Assembly (NCBI GenBank): GCA_034933305.1
Contig: JAYFNU010000024.1
Location: forward strand, 62,001 to 126,000
DNA length: 64,000 nucleotides
Direction of reading: 5' to 3'
From: JAYFNU01 sp034933305
GTDB lineage: Bacteria > Bacillota > Clostridia > Oscillospirales > Ruminococcaceae
Position 1 is the stretch's first letter; every line of letters starts with the position of its first letter. Shown here piece after piece: positions 46,538 to 54,411 of this stretch. Under the pieces are notes generated by a model. It was not told the origin of the DNA, searched no databases, and saw only the letters and a list, made by a program, of their open reading frames with translations. The position numbers were made by a program, and so were the translations under genes.

Positions 46538-47221
46538 TTATTGGATCAAAAGCGGCCGGAAGCCGAGATTATCCGCCGAAACAAGGCGAAAGTCGATGCC
46601 GCCGGACGACCCGTTCCACGCCCACGCGATGCTGTCGCCGTGGATGTGCCCGTAGTAGCAGCGCCGGACGCCGTAATCGCGCAGCAGCGCGAGGATCTCG
46701 GGGCACTGAAAACCGCGGTAGACAGGCGGATAATGCAGAAAAGCGACGCGCTGTTCGCACGGCATGTCCGCGAGCGCGTCGAGCGACATGCGCAGGCGCC
46801 CGAGCTCCCGCCGGAAGACCTTGTCGCTGTCCTGCTCGTCATAAAACCAGCTGCGCGTGCCGCAGATGCCGGTGTTCTCCACCACATAGGCGTCGTTGAA
46901 AAGAAAATCGATCGTCTGATACCCGTTGGCCGTCTTCCATTCCTCGAGCTTTTTTCTCGTCGCCCACCAGTAGTCATGGTTGCCCTTCAGCAGGATCTTC
47001 CTGCCCGGCAGGCGCTCGATGAAATCGAAGTCCGGCTGCGCCTCGCCGAGCGTCATGCCCCAGGAGATGTCGCCGGGAACCACGACGGTGTCCGCCGGCG
47101 CGACCAGCGCGCGCCAGTTTTCCTCAAGGCGGCCCGTGTAATCACCCCAGCCCGCGAATATGTCCATCGGCTTTTTCGCGCCGAACGACAGGTGCAGATC
47201 GGCGATCGCGTAAATTGACAT
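46538..47221 (-). CDS. Calcineurin-type metallophosphoesterase
   Basis: 227 residues with the five metal motifs in order: DLHL (8-11), GDIS (about 50-53), GNHDYWW (about 80-86), HYPP (about 161-164) and GHIHG (about 188-192). Homologues in Clostridia are uncharacterized serine/threonine-phosphatase-like or nuclease-like enzymes. It follows the dipeptidase by 3 bases. Confidence 0.85.
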   Translation of the reverse strand: MSIYAIADLHLSFGAKKPMDIFAGWGDYTGRLEENWRALVAPADTVVVPGDISWGMTLGEAQPDFDFIERLPGRKILLKGNHDYWWATRKKLEEWKTANGYQTIDFLFNDAYVVENTGICGTRSWFYDEQDSDKVFRRELGRLRMSLDALADMPCEQRVAFLHYPPVYRGFQCPEILALLRDYGVRRCYYGHIHGDSIAWAWNGSSGGIDFRLVSADNLGFRPLLIQ

Positions 47222-47224
47222 GCT

Positions 47225-48136
47225 CTATTCTCCAAAAAAGAAGTGCAGCGCGTTGTCGAAGAAGATCCCGTCCGTGACGCGCGTGCCGAAGCGCGGAAGA
47301 AATTCGGCGTACAGCGCGGGGATGTCCGCGACGTCCCGGCAAAAAGGAAGCGAACCGCCGCCGTCAAAATCGGCGCCGATACAGACGCTGCGCTCGCCGC
47401 CGAAGCGCAGCATGCGGTCGGCGTGGCGCAGCAGGTCGTCGAGGCGCGGGGCGCCGTCCGCGCGGACGAACGGCGCGTAAAAATTGAGGCCGGCGACGCC
47501 GCCCCGCGCCGCGATCTCACGGAAGCAGTCTTCCGTCAGATTGCGCGGGTGGTCGCACACGGCCCGCAGATTCGAATGCGTCGCAAGGACGCGGCCGTCG
47601 AAACGGCGCAGGAGATCGGCGAGCGAGGCGCCGCAGAGATGCGAGACGTCGGGCGCGATCCCGCAGCGGTCCATCGCGTCCAGCAGCTCCCGTCCGAGCG
47701 GCTTGAGCGGCCCGTCGGCCGACGCGCCGCACGCGAACTCGTTCTCGGCGTTCCACGTGAGGCTCATCGCCTTCACGCCGTCCTGTGCGAGCGCTCCGGT
47801 CCTGCGGATGTCGCCGCCAAGCGCCCGCGCGTTCTCGACCGTCAGCAGCGCGGCGCACTGCCCCGCCTGCCATGCGGCGAGCGCGTCGTCTTTCTCCCGG
47901 CACATGCGCATACTGTCCGGCAGCGCCGCCGCCGCATCTTTATAGCAGCCGACATAGCGGCGATACGTTTGCCACGGATCGGGGTCTTCATCCTCTATGA
48001 ACAGCGCAAAACACTGCGCGCGCTTTTCCATCCCGGGAAAATTCCCGAGCCGCGCGAGCAGCGGAGGATCATCGAGCGGATCGCCGCGCCTGCAGGCTTC
48101 GCTCACGGTATCGCAATGCGTGTCAAAATAATTCAA
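47225..48136 (-). CDS. Membrane-dipeptidase-type (peptidase M19) dipeptidase
   Basis: 303 residues of the renal-dipeptidase family. Zinc ligands: THCD (about 6-9), Glu in TVENA (about 100), His in VSHL (about 164) and ATHSN (about 186); ADFDGG near the C-terminus. No signal peptide, so cytoplasmic. It splits dipeptides, possibly D-amino-acid-containing. Forms a pair with the downstream phosphoesterase. Confidence 0.88.
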   Translation of the reverse strand: MNYFDTHCDTVSEACRRGDPLDDPPLLARLGNFPGMEKRAQCFALFIEDEDPDPWQTYRRYVGCYKDAAAALPDSMRMCREKDDALAAWQAGQCAALLTVENARALGGDIRRTGALAQDGVKAMSLTWNAENEFACGASADGPLKPLGRELLDAMDRCGIAPDVSHLCGASLADLLRRFDGRVLATHSNLRAVCDHPRNLTEDCFREIAARGGVAGLNFYAPFVRADGAPRLDDLLRHADRMLRFGGERSVCIGADFDGGGSLPFCRDVADIPALYAEFLPRFGTRVTDGIFFDNALHFFFGE

Positions 48137-48148
48137 TTCGTATCTCCG

Positions 48149-48490
48149 TCAAAAGGCGTTTTCGATGTGGCGGACGATGCGGTAGCATTCGTCGCGGCGC
48201 TCGACGATGATAACGTCGAAGCGGGGCTGCAGCGCCGTCGGAAAGCGGTGCAGGTAGATCTCAGCCGCCGCGCGCAGGCGGCGCTGCTTGTGCGCGTCGA
48301 CGCTCTCCTCCCCGCTGACGAGCGCGCCGGGGCTGCGGGTCTTGACCTCGGCGAAGACGACATATCCGTCCTTCTCCGCCGCAAGATCGATCTCCCCGAA
48401 GCGGCAGCTGAAATTGCGCGCAAGGATGCGATAGCGCTCGCGCAGCAGATACAGCTCCGCCGCCTTTTCGCCCCGCTGCCCGATATTCAT
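48149..48490 (-). CDS. yraN: YraN family endonuclease-like protein
   Basis: 113 residues of the UPF0102/YraN family, a restriction-endonuclease-like fold with GEIDLAAEKDGYVVFAEVKTR-type catalytic residues (Glu/Asp and Glu-x-Lys, about 38-58). Linked to recombination and DNA uptake in some bacteria. ATG 48490 overlaps the rnhB stop (ATGA). Confidence 0.92.
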   Translation of the reverse strand: MNIGQRGEKAAELYLLRERYRILARNFSCRFGEIDLAAEKDGYVVFAEVKTRSPGALVSGEESVDAHKQRRLRAAAEIYLHRFPTALQPRFDVIIVERRDECYRIVRHIENAF

Positions 48491-49098
48491 TTTGCCGCCC
48501 TTCCCTTCAGAAAGCTTCGCCGGTGATATGCCGTGACGCCCCACGCGTCGATCGCGGCATAATGCTCTTTTGTCGGGTATCCCTTGTGCTTTTCGAAGCC
48601 GTACTGCGGATAGCGCAGCGCCAGCTCGCGCATGAAGCGGTCCCTCGTCACCTTTGCCAGGATCGACGCGGCCGCGACGCTCGCCGAAAGGCCGTCGCCG
48701 CCGATGACCGTGCGGCACGGGGCGGACAGCTGCGGCGCGCAGTTCCCGTCGATGAGCGCGAGAGAAACGGGAACGCCGAGATCCTCCACGGCGCGCCGCA
48801 TGCCGAGCATCGTCGCCTGAAGGATATTGATCTCGTCGATCGTGCGGTTGTCCACGAGCGCGACGGCAAAGGCCACGCACTCCGATGTGATGGCGTCGTA
48901 CAGCGCTTCCCTGCGCTTTTCGGACACCTTCTTCGAGTCGTTCAGACCGTCAAAACGGCTTTCCGGGCGCAGGATGACCGCGGCGCACGCCACAGGCCCC
49001 GCGAGCGGCCCCCTGCCGGCCTCGTCGACGCCGCAAAGAAGACCGCCGATCCCTTTCCTCGCTTCGCCGTCAAAGGCGTACAGCGCGTCATAGACCAT
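48487..49098 (-). CDS. rnhB: Ribonuclease HII
   Basis: 203 residues; cleaves RNA at ribonucleotides embedded in DNA. GVDEAGRGPLAGPV (about 23-36, with the catalytic Asp and Glu) plus Asp in IDGNC (about 114) and VAAASILAKVTRD. It overlaps the end of rbgA by 11 bases. Confidence 0.95.
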   Translation of the reverse strand: MVYDALYAFDGEARKGIGGLLCGVDEAGRGPLAGPVACAAVILRPESRFDGLNDSKKVSEKRREALYDAITSECVAFAVALVDNRTIDEINILQATMLGMRRAVEDLGVPVSLALIDGNCAPQLSAPCRTVIGGDGLSASVAAASILAKVTRDRFMRELALRYPQYGFEKHKGYPTKEHYAAIDAWGVTAYHRRSFLKGRAAK

Positions 49099-49960
49099 TT
49101 TCCGGCTCCTCGAACGTAATGCGCCCGAGCTTCCCCGCGCGCAGCTCGTCGAGCACCGCCGCGGCGGCGCGCGCCGTGTCGTACTCCCCGCGGCCGAGCA
49201 GCATCCCGCGATTCCTGGCCGCCGCCTCGAGCAGCTGCCACCCTTCGCCGGCGAGTTGCCCGTCCGACATTTTGAAGCGTTCTTTCAGCTGCGCCGGATA
49301 GCGCTTTGCGAGGATCGCGAGCAGGCACGCGGCGACCTGTTCCCGGTCAAAGACGTCGTCCTTGATCGCGCCCGTGAACGCGAGTTTCAGCCCCGTGTCG
49401 GGATCGTCGAATTTTCGTCCCAGCACGCCCGGCATGTCGAGCAACTCGATGCCGGGCGCCGAGATCCACTGTTTGCCGCGCGTCACGCCGGGGCGATCCT
49501 CCGTGCGCGTATACGCCCCGCCCGCGAGACTGTTGATGAGCGTCGACTTGCCGACGTTCGGCACGCCGACGACCATGGCCCGCGGCACGCGCGCCACGGC
49601 GCCGCGCTCCTTTTCCCGCGCGAGCTTTTCCGCGATGAGGGCGTTGGCCGCGTCGACGCAGCTCTTGCGCAGCGCCCGGTCTTTCGCCGTGACGGCGATC
49701 GCTCCGTAGCCGCTTTCGCGGTAGGCGGCGAGCCAGCGCTTCGTGGCCTGCGGGTCGGCGAGATCGCTCTTGTTGAGCAGCAGCAGCTGCGGCTTTCCGG
49801 CGATGAGCGCGGCGAGCTCCGGATTCTTGCTCGAAGCGGGAATCCGGGCGTCCAGCAGCTCGATGACGAGGTCGACGTTCTTCACGTCGGCCGCGATGAG
49901 CCGCAGCGTCTTCATCATGTGTCCGGGAAACCAGTGGATATTTACAGCATCGTATTCCAT
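49088..49960 (-). CDS. rbgA: Ribosome biogenesis GTPase RbgA/YlqF
   Basis: 290 residues with circularly permuted GTPase motifs: NKSDL (G4, about 59-63) precedes GVPNVGKST (G1, about 132-140) and DMPGVLG (G3, about 176). N-terminal NIHWFPGHMMKTLR is the family signature. Needed for late 50S assembly. Lies in the rplS-lepB-rbgA-rnhB-yraN cluster. Confidence 0.95.
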   Translation of the reverse strand: MEYDAVNIHWFPGHMMKTLRLIAADVKNVDLVIELLDARIPASSKNPELAALIAGKPQLLLLNKSDLADPQATKRWLAAYRESGYGAIAVTAKDRALRKSCVDAANALIAEKLAREKERGAVARVPRAMVVGVPNVGKSTLINSLAGGAYTRTEDRPGVTRGKQWISAPGIELLDMPGVLGRKFDDPDTGLKLAFTGAIKDDVFDREQVAACLLAILAKRYPAQLKERFKMSDGQLAGEGWQLLEAAARNRGMLLGRGEYDTARAAAAVLDELRAGKLGRITFEEPENGL

Positions 49961-49963
49961 CTT

Positions 49964-50476
49964 TTACCCCGCTATGCGCAGGATCTCCCTGCCGAGGACG
50001 CTGCGCGCGTCGATGAAGCCGATGGCGGAAAAGCGGCTGTCGTACGATACGGCCCGGTTGTCCCCCATGACGAAAATATATCCCTGCGGCACGGTGACCG
50101 GGTACGCCGTGTCGCCCGTGAGGTTATAGCTCCCCGCGGCGACGGGCGACTGAAACGGCTCGCCGTCGACCGTGACCGCACCCGCGGCGTCGATATCGAC
50201 CGTCTGTCCGCCTGTCGCCACGACGCGCTTGACGAGCGGCTCGCCGTAGCCGTTGTTCTCGTCGATGACGACGATATCGCCGGACGCGGGCGTATAAAAC
50301 AGGCTCCAGGCGAAGACCCTGTCGCCGTCGGTGAGCGTCGGGTCCATCGAGCTGCCGCTGACGACGTAGGATTTGATCACAAACGAAAAAATCAGCATGA
50401 CCGCCGTCAGCGCGAAAACGATCGCGTCGAGCCAGTCGTAGACCGCGGAAATTTTATCTTTTTGTTCGTTTTCCAA
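49964..50476 (-). CDS. lepB: Signal peptidase I
   Basis: About 170 residues: one N-terminal membrane anchor (about 15-33), catalytic Ser in SGSSMDPT (about 41) and Lys in PLVKRVVA (about 81), and MGDNRAVSYDSR (about 137-148). Removes signal peptides outside the membrane. The start is uncertain: the open frame runs back into rplS, but the terminator at 50517-50542 limits it, and TTG 50476 gives the best length. Confidence 0.9.
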   Translation of the reverse strand: MENEQKDKISAVYDWLDAIVFALTAVMLIFSFVIKSYVVSGSSMDPTLTDGDRVFAWSLFYTPASGDIVVIDENNGYGEPLVKRVVATGGQTVDIDAAGAVTVDGEPFQSPVAAGSYNLTGDTAYPVTVPQGYIFVMGDNRAVSYDSRFSAIGFIDARSVLGREILRIAG

Positions 50477-50516
50477 CTGCAGCGCCCCGCTTTCGAGATG
50501 AACTTCCGTTTGAAAC

Positions 50517-50542
50517 AAAAAAGGGACAACTCGTTGTCCCTT
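50517..50542 (-). terminator. Rho-independent terminator after rplS
   Basis: A perfect 9-bp stem (50534-50542 with 50521-50529), 4-base loop, then TTTTGTTT on the minus strand. Only part of the rplS transcript should reach lepB. Confidence 0.85.
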
Positions 50543-50555
50543 TCTTTCAGCATTC

Positions 50556-50915
50556 TTATTTGTCCGTGCGCACGGAGAGACGATTCTTGACCTTCGCGGC
50601 CTTGCCGACGCGATTCCGCAGGTAGTAGAGCTTTGCTCTGCGGACCTTGCCGCCGCGGGTAACCTCGACCTTTTCGATGTTGGGCGAATTGACCGGGAAG
50701 ACTCTCTCGACGCCGACGCCGTAGGACGTGCGTCTGACCGTAAAGGTCTCTTCAACGCCGCTGTGCTTCTTCGCGATGACGGTGCCCTCAAAGGTCTGGA
50801 TCCTCGAGCGGTCGCCCTCCTTGATGCGGACGTACACCTTGGCGGTGTCTCCGACGTTGACCGAGAGCGGCTCTTTGCGGAGCATGCCCTCTGTGATCTG
50901 TTTCATTGCATCCAT
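50556..50915 (-). CDS. rplS: 50S ribosomal protein L19
   Basis: 119 residues; near the subunit interface of the 50S particle. VRIKEGDRSRIQTFEGTVIA, FTVRRTSYGVGVERVFP and KLYYLRNRVGKAAKVK are hallmark segments. ATG 50915 has GAGGAG 8 bases upstream. Own promoter and structured leader. Confidence 0.97.
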   Translation of the reverse strand: MDAMKQITEGMLRKEPLSVNVGDTAKVYVRIKEGDRSRIQTFEGTVIAKKHSGVEETFTVRRTSYGVGVERVFPVNSPNIEKVEVTRGGKVRRAKLYYLRNRVGKAAKVKNRLSVRTDK

Positions 50916-51026
50916 GTTGTTTTCTCCTCTTTTTCGTAGATCAGACATTCATGCCCCGCAGGCAGAGGACTGTCCGCTTAATGTTTTGAACATTAACCCC
51001 GCCGGTAGGCTGAGGATCATGCAAGC
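50916..51026 (-). promoter_or_regulatory. Structured 5' leader of rplS
   Basis: About 110 bases separate the promoter from rplS. They contain a perfect 8-bp hairpin (50980-50998 area, TTAATGTT/AACATTAA) and a possible pairing of GACA with TGTC closing a GC-rich hairpin. Ribosomal-protein autoregulatory leaders (L19 leader) occur here in Bacillota; I could not test the match. Confidence 0.4.
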
Positions 51027-51032
51027 TCAAAT

Positions 51033-51061
51033 ATAATACCACAGGCAAGCCCGCAATGCAA
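51033..51061 (-). promoter_or_regulatory. Sigma-A promoter for rplS
   Basis: On the minus strand TTGCAT (51061-51056), 17-base spacer, TATTAT (51038-51033). Confidence 0.75.
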
Positions 51062-51068
51062 GCTTTTT

Positions 51069-51731
51069 CTATTCGAAATTGCGCATGTCCCCCGTGAGGA
51101 TCTGCACGCGCTTGACGAGGCAGTGGTCGGGGTAGCGCCCTGTTTTTTCGAACAGCGGCGCAAGCGCCGTATTGGGGTTGAGCGAGCGCTCGTTCCCGGC
51201 CGCGAGCAGCAGCTCGAGGCGGCACATCCCGCCCTGCGCGGCGGCGCTCCATTCGCGCACGAGCGGCTTGATGTCGACCGTCTGCACGCCCGTCCGCTTG
51301 GCCTTCTTTTCCGCCATGATCGAATCGGCGCCGAACAGCTCCCGCGCCGCGGCGCACATCGTCTGCGGCGCCAGGACCTCGTCCTGCAGCTCGACGATAT
51401 AGCGCGCCCAGGCGATGTCGCTCGTCTTCATCTTCGCGAGATCCGCGTTGAAAATCTCGATGCCGTACGGGAGATGCGGGTTGATCGCGTCGATGAGCCC
51501 GGAATCGAAATCGTCGTTCACGAGGCGGATGTCGGCGGTATCGCAGATGCTCTCGATGCCCAGCGACAGCGGCAGCGCGAACGTGAGATAGATGTGGGTG
51601 TTGAAGCCCTCCGTGTACCACACGTCGAGGCCGCTCTTCTTTACGGCGCGCGTAAAACAGCGCAGCAGGTCGAGATGGGAGATATAGCGCGCGTCGAAGA
51701 GCTTTGAAAAATGCAGCCTAACGTTTTGCAA
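51069..51731 (-). CDS. DUF2344 / TIGR03936 radical-SAM-linked protein
   Basis: 220 residues beginning with VRLHFSKLFDARYISHLDLLRCFTR-type sequence (split here as the LHFSKLFDARYISHLD and LLRCFTRAVKKSG parts) typical of DUF2344. The family always accompanies or is fused to TIGR03960 radical-SAM proteins; its start overlaps the end of that gene here by 14 bases. Function unknown, probably RNA- or ribosome-related by context. Confidence 0.9.
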   Translation of the reverse strand: MQNVRLHFSKLFDARYISHLDLLRCFTRAVKKSGLDVWYTEGFNTHIYLTFALPLSLGIESICDTADIRLVNDDFDSGLIDAINPHLPYGIEIFNADLAKMKTSDIAWARYIVELQDEVLAPQTMCAAARELFGADSIMAEKKAKRTGVQTVDIKPLVREWSAAAQGGMCRLELLLAAGNERSLNPNTALAPLFEKTGRYPDHCLVKRVQILTGDMRNFE

Positions 51732-53565
51732 AGCATTTCCTCCCGAAGTGCGCGGCGATGCCGCATTTCGAGCACTTTTTGTCGCACCGCGGCGTCGTCT
51801 TCCCCGCCCCGGCTTTTTTGTATTCCTCGACGAGGAACGCCTTGTCGATGCCGTAGTCGAGGTGATCCCACGGGAAGACCTCGCCGAACGGCCGCTCGCG
51901 GTTTGCGTAAAAGGCCGGGTCGATGCCCGTCGCGGCGAAAGCGCGCTGCCAGCGCTCGGGTGAGAAGAACTCGTCCCAGCTGTCGAAAATGCCGCCGTCG
52001 GCGTAAACGGCCTCGATGGTCTTCGAAAGGCGCCGGTCGCCGCGCGCGAGCACCGCCTCGACGAAGCTCGTCGCGGGGTCGTGCACGCTCACGGAGATCT
52101 TGCGGCTCGTGAGCGAGTCGAGCAGCAGCTTGCGCTTGCGCATGAATTCCCCGGCCGTGTTCGCGGCGCAGAACTCAAACGGCGTAAAAGGCTTCGGGAT
52201 AAAGCAGGCGCAGCTCACATTGACGCTCACCGACTTCCCCTTGGGCCTGTCCGGCTGGGCGTAGTAGAGATCGACGATCCGCTGCGCGAGCGCGGCGATG
52301 CCGCGGATGTCGTCGTCCGTCTCGGTCGGCAGTCCCATCATGAAGTAGAGTTTGACCGCCGTGTAGCCGTTCGCAAACGCGATGCGGCAGCCGCGCAGGA
52401 TCTCCTCCTCGGTGATGTTTTTATTGATGACGTCGCGAAGGCGCTGCGTTCCCGCCTCCGGCGCAAACGTCAGGCCGCTCTTGCGCACGCGCGTCGTCTT
52501 CTCGACGAGCTCGTCGCTGAGCGTGTCGATGCGCAGCGACGGCAGCGACAGATTGACCTTCTCCCGGGGCGTCCATTCGAGCAGCTCGTCGAGCAGCGGC
52601 TCGATGTGCGGATGATCGCTCGTCGACAGCGAAATGAGCGACAGCTCCTCATAGCCCGTCGACCGGCACAGCGCGCGCGCCTGCTTGTCCAGCACGTCCT
52701 CGCTCTTCGCCCGGAAGGGGCGATAGATGAAGCCGGCCTGGCAGAAGCGGCAGCCGCGCACGCAGCCCCGCAGGACCTCGACGGCGGCGCGGTCGTGCAC
52801 CGTCTCGATCATCGGCACGGGCAGTGCGTCGGGGTAAGGTGCGGCGTCGAGATCGGCCACGATGCGCTTGGCCGGGCGCTCCGGCGCCTTGTCCGAAAGG
52901 CGCTCGCAGCGCGCGAGCGTCCCGTCCGCATTGTACACGGGCGCGTACAGCGACGGGACGTAGACCCCGTCGAGCTGCGCGGCGGCCTCCAGCAGCTTTC
53001 GCCGCGGCCATTTTTCCTCTTTTGCGCGAAGGCACACGTCGCACAGCTCGCCGACGAGCTCCTCGCCCTCGCCGAGCGTAAAGAGATCGAAGAAATCCGC
53101 GACCGGCTCGGGATTGCACGCGCACGGCCCGCCGCCGACGATCAGCGGATCGCCCTGCCCGCGCTGCGCCGCGCGCAGCGGGATGCCGGACAGCTCCAGC
53201 ATATACGGGATGTTCGTATAGGACATCTCATACTGCAGCGTGAACCCGACGACGTCGAACGACGCGAGCGGCGATTTCGTCTCGAGCGAAAAGAGCGGCA
53301 GTCCGTATTCCTTCAGCTGCCGCGCCATGTCCGGCCACGGGGCAAACGCGCGCTCGCAGCGGACATCGTCGCGCCGGTTGAGGATATAATACAGGATCTT
53401 CAGTCCGAGATGGGACATGCCGACTTCATAGACGTCGGGAAAGCAGAGCGCGAAGCTCAGCTGCCGCGCATCCTTTTTTTTGACGGTGCTGCCGTTCTCC
53501 CCGCCGATGTAGCGGCCGGGCTTTTCGACGGCGCGCAGTATTTTTTCAAGCGTATAATCAGCCAT
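51718..53565 (-). CDS. TIGR03960-type B12-binding radical SAM protein
   Basis: 615 residues: N-terminal B12-binding-like domain (FPDVYEVGMSHLGLKILY), a radical SAM core with the 4Fe-4S cysteines in RGCVRGCRFCQAG (about 255-267), and a Cys-rich C-terminus (CDKKCSKCG, about 598-606). Partner of the following DUF2344 protein; in Clostridia the pair lies between spoIVFB and the rng/rplU genes. ATG 53565 starts the typical MADYTLEKIL N-terminus. Confidence 0.9.
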   Translation of the reverse strand: MADYTLEKILRAVEKPGRYIGGENGSTVKKKDARQLSFALCFPDVYEVGMSHLGLKILYYILNRRDDVRCERAFAPWPDMARQLKEYGLPLFSLETKSPLASFDVVGFTLQYEMSYTNIPYMLELSGIPLRAAQRGQGDPLIVGGGPCACNPEPVADFFDLFTLGEGEELVGELCDVCLRAKEEKWPRRKLLEAAAQLDGVYVPSLYAPVYNADGTLARCERLSDKAPERPAKRIVADLDAAPYPDALPVPMIETVHDRAAVEVLRGCVRGCRFCQAGFIYRPFRAKSEDVLDKQARALCRSTGYEELSLISLSTSDHPHIEPLLDELLEWTPREKVNLSLPSLRIDTLSDELVEKTTRVRKSGLTFAPEAGTQRLRDVINKNITEEEILRGCRIAFANGYTAVKLYFMMGLPTETDDDIRGIAALAQRIVDLYYAQPDRPKGKSVSVNVSCACFIPKPFTPFEFCAANTAGEFMRKRKLLLDSLTSRKISVSVHDPATSFVEAVLARGDRRLSKTIEAVYADGGIFDSWDEFFSPERWQRAFAATGIDPAFYANRERPFGEVFPWDHLDYGIDKAFLVEEYKKAGAGKTTPRCDKKCSKCGIAAHFGRKCFAKR

Positions 53566-53630
53566 TGTGCCATCCGTTTCCTTATTCCTTCTTGTACATC
53601 TATCATACCAAATCGCCGCCGATTTGTATA

Positions 53631-54200
53631 TCAGTTCCCGAAAAAACAACCGCACACGAGCAGCGCGCCGCTCATCAGCAGCAGCGGGTTGCGGCAGCGC
53701 AGCATCAGCCAGAAGCCCGCCGTCGTCACGATGAGCGAAACGGCAAGCGAGATCCCGCGGCACACGGCGTCCGCCCGCGCCGCCGCCATGCGCCGCGGCA
53801 GCAGCGCCTCGAGCGCGGCGCCGCCGTCAAGCGAGCGCACCGGCAGCAGATTGAAGCCCGCAAGCAGAAGGTTGACGGCGTAAGCGTCAGTGTTTTTCCG
53901 CAGCGCGAAAAAGCCGGCCAGCAGCAGATTGACGCCGGGCCCGCTGAGACTGATGAGCAGCTGCGCGCGACGGGTGCGCAGCGCGCCGCCGACCATGCGC
54001 ACGCGCCCGACATAAAAACCGACGGCGCGCGGCTTTTCCCCGCAAACGGCCGCCGCCGCCGCGTGCCCGAGTTCATGCGCAAGCAGATACAGGAACCACC
54101 CGGCCTGCGGCGTCCGCTGTCCCGCGAACAACAGGCAGAAAAAGGCGGCGAACCAGACCGAGACGGTCACGCGGACGCCGCAGAGCGTGAACTCAATCAC
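53631..54200 (-). CDS. Site-2 protease family (M50) protein, SpoIVFB-like
   Basis: 189 residues, almost all membrane helices. Metalloprotease motif HELGH in LLAHELGHAAAA (about 40-51) and the second motif NLLPVRSLDGG (about 118-128) define family M50. Its place immediately before the TIGR03960 gene equals that of spoIVFB in Clostridia, whose product cleaves pro-sigma K. It lacks the C-terminal CBS domain of Bacillus SpoIVFB. GTG 54200 overlaps the preceding gene by 8 bases. Confidence 0.8.
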   Translation of the reverse strand: MIEFTLCGVRVTVSVWFAAFFCLLFAGQRTPQAGWFLYLLAHELGHAAAAAVCGEKPRAVGFYVGRVRMVGGALRTRRAQLLISLSGPGVNLLLAGFFALRKNTDAYAVNLLLAGFNLLPVRSLDGGAALEALLPRRMAAARADAVCRGISLAVSLIVTTAGFWLMLRCRNPLLLMSGALLVCGCFFGN

Positions 54201-54411
54201 CCCACAGGCGCAGCAGCGCATCCTTCGCGGGCTGCACGATCTGCCGGATCTCCCCGAGCGACCAGACCGGCGTCTTCTCCATGCTCTTCCCGTACTGCTC
54301 CTTCGCCGCGCCGAACGCCCCCGGCGCCAGCAGACGCGCGGCGAGCGCCAGCACCGCCGCGGCCGCGGCAAGGGCCGTCTGCGCCTGCAGCAAAGAAATC
54401 CTGTTCTTCAT
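54193..54411 (-). CDS. Small single-pass membrane protein in the SpoIVFA position
   Basis: 72 residues: short N-terminus, one Ala/Leu-rich helix (about 13-33), then about 40 residues containing VWSLGEIRQIVQPAKDALLRLW. Not recognized as a family. Sandwiched with overlaps between the GHL10 lipoprotein gene (ATGA) and the M50 protease gene, it occupies the place of spoIVFA but lacks a LytM domain. Confidence 0.65.
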   Translation of the reverse strand: MKNRISLLQAQTALAAAAAVLALAARLLAPGAFGAAKEQYGKSMEKTPVWSLGEIRQIVQPAKDALLRLWGD

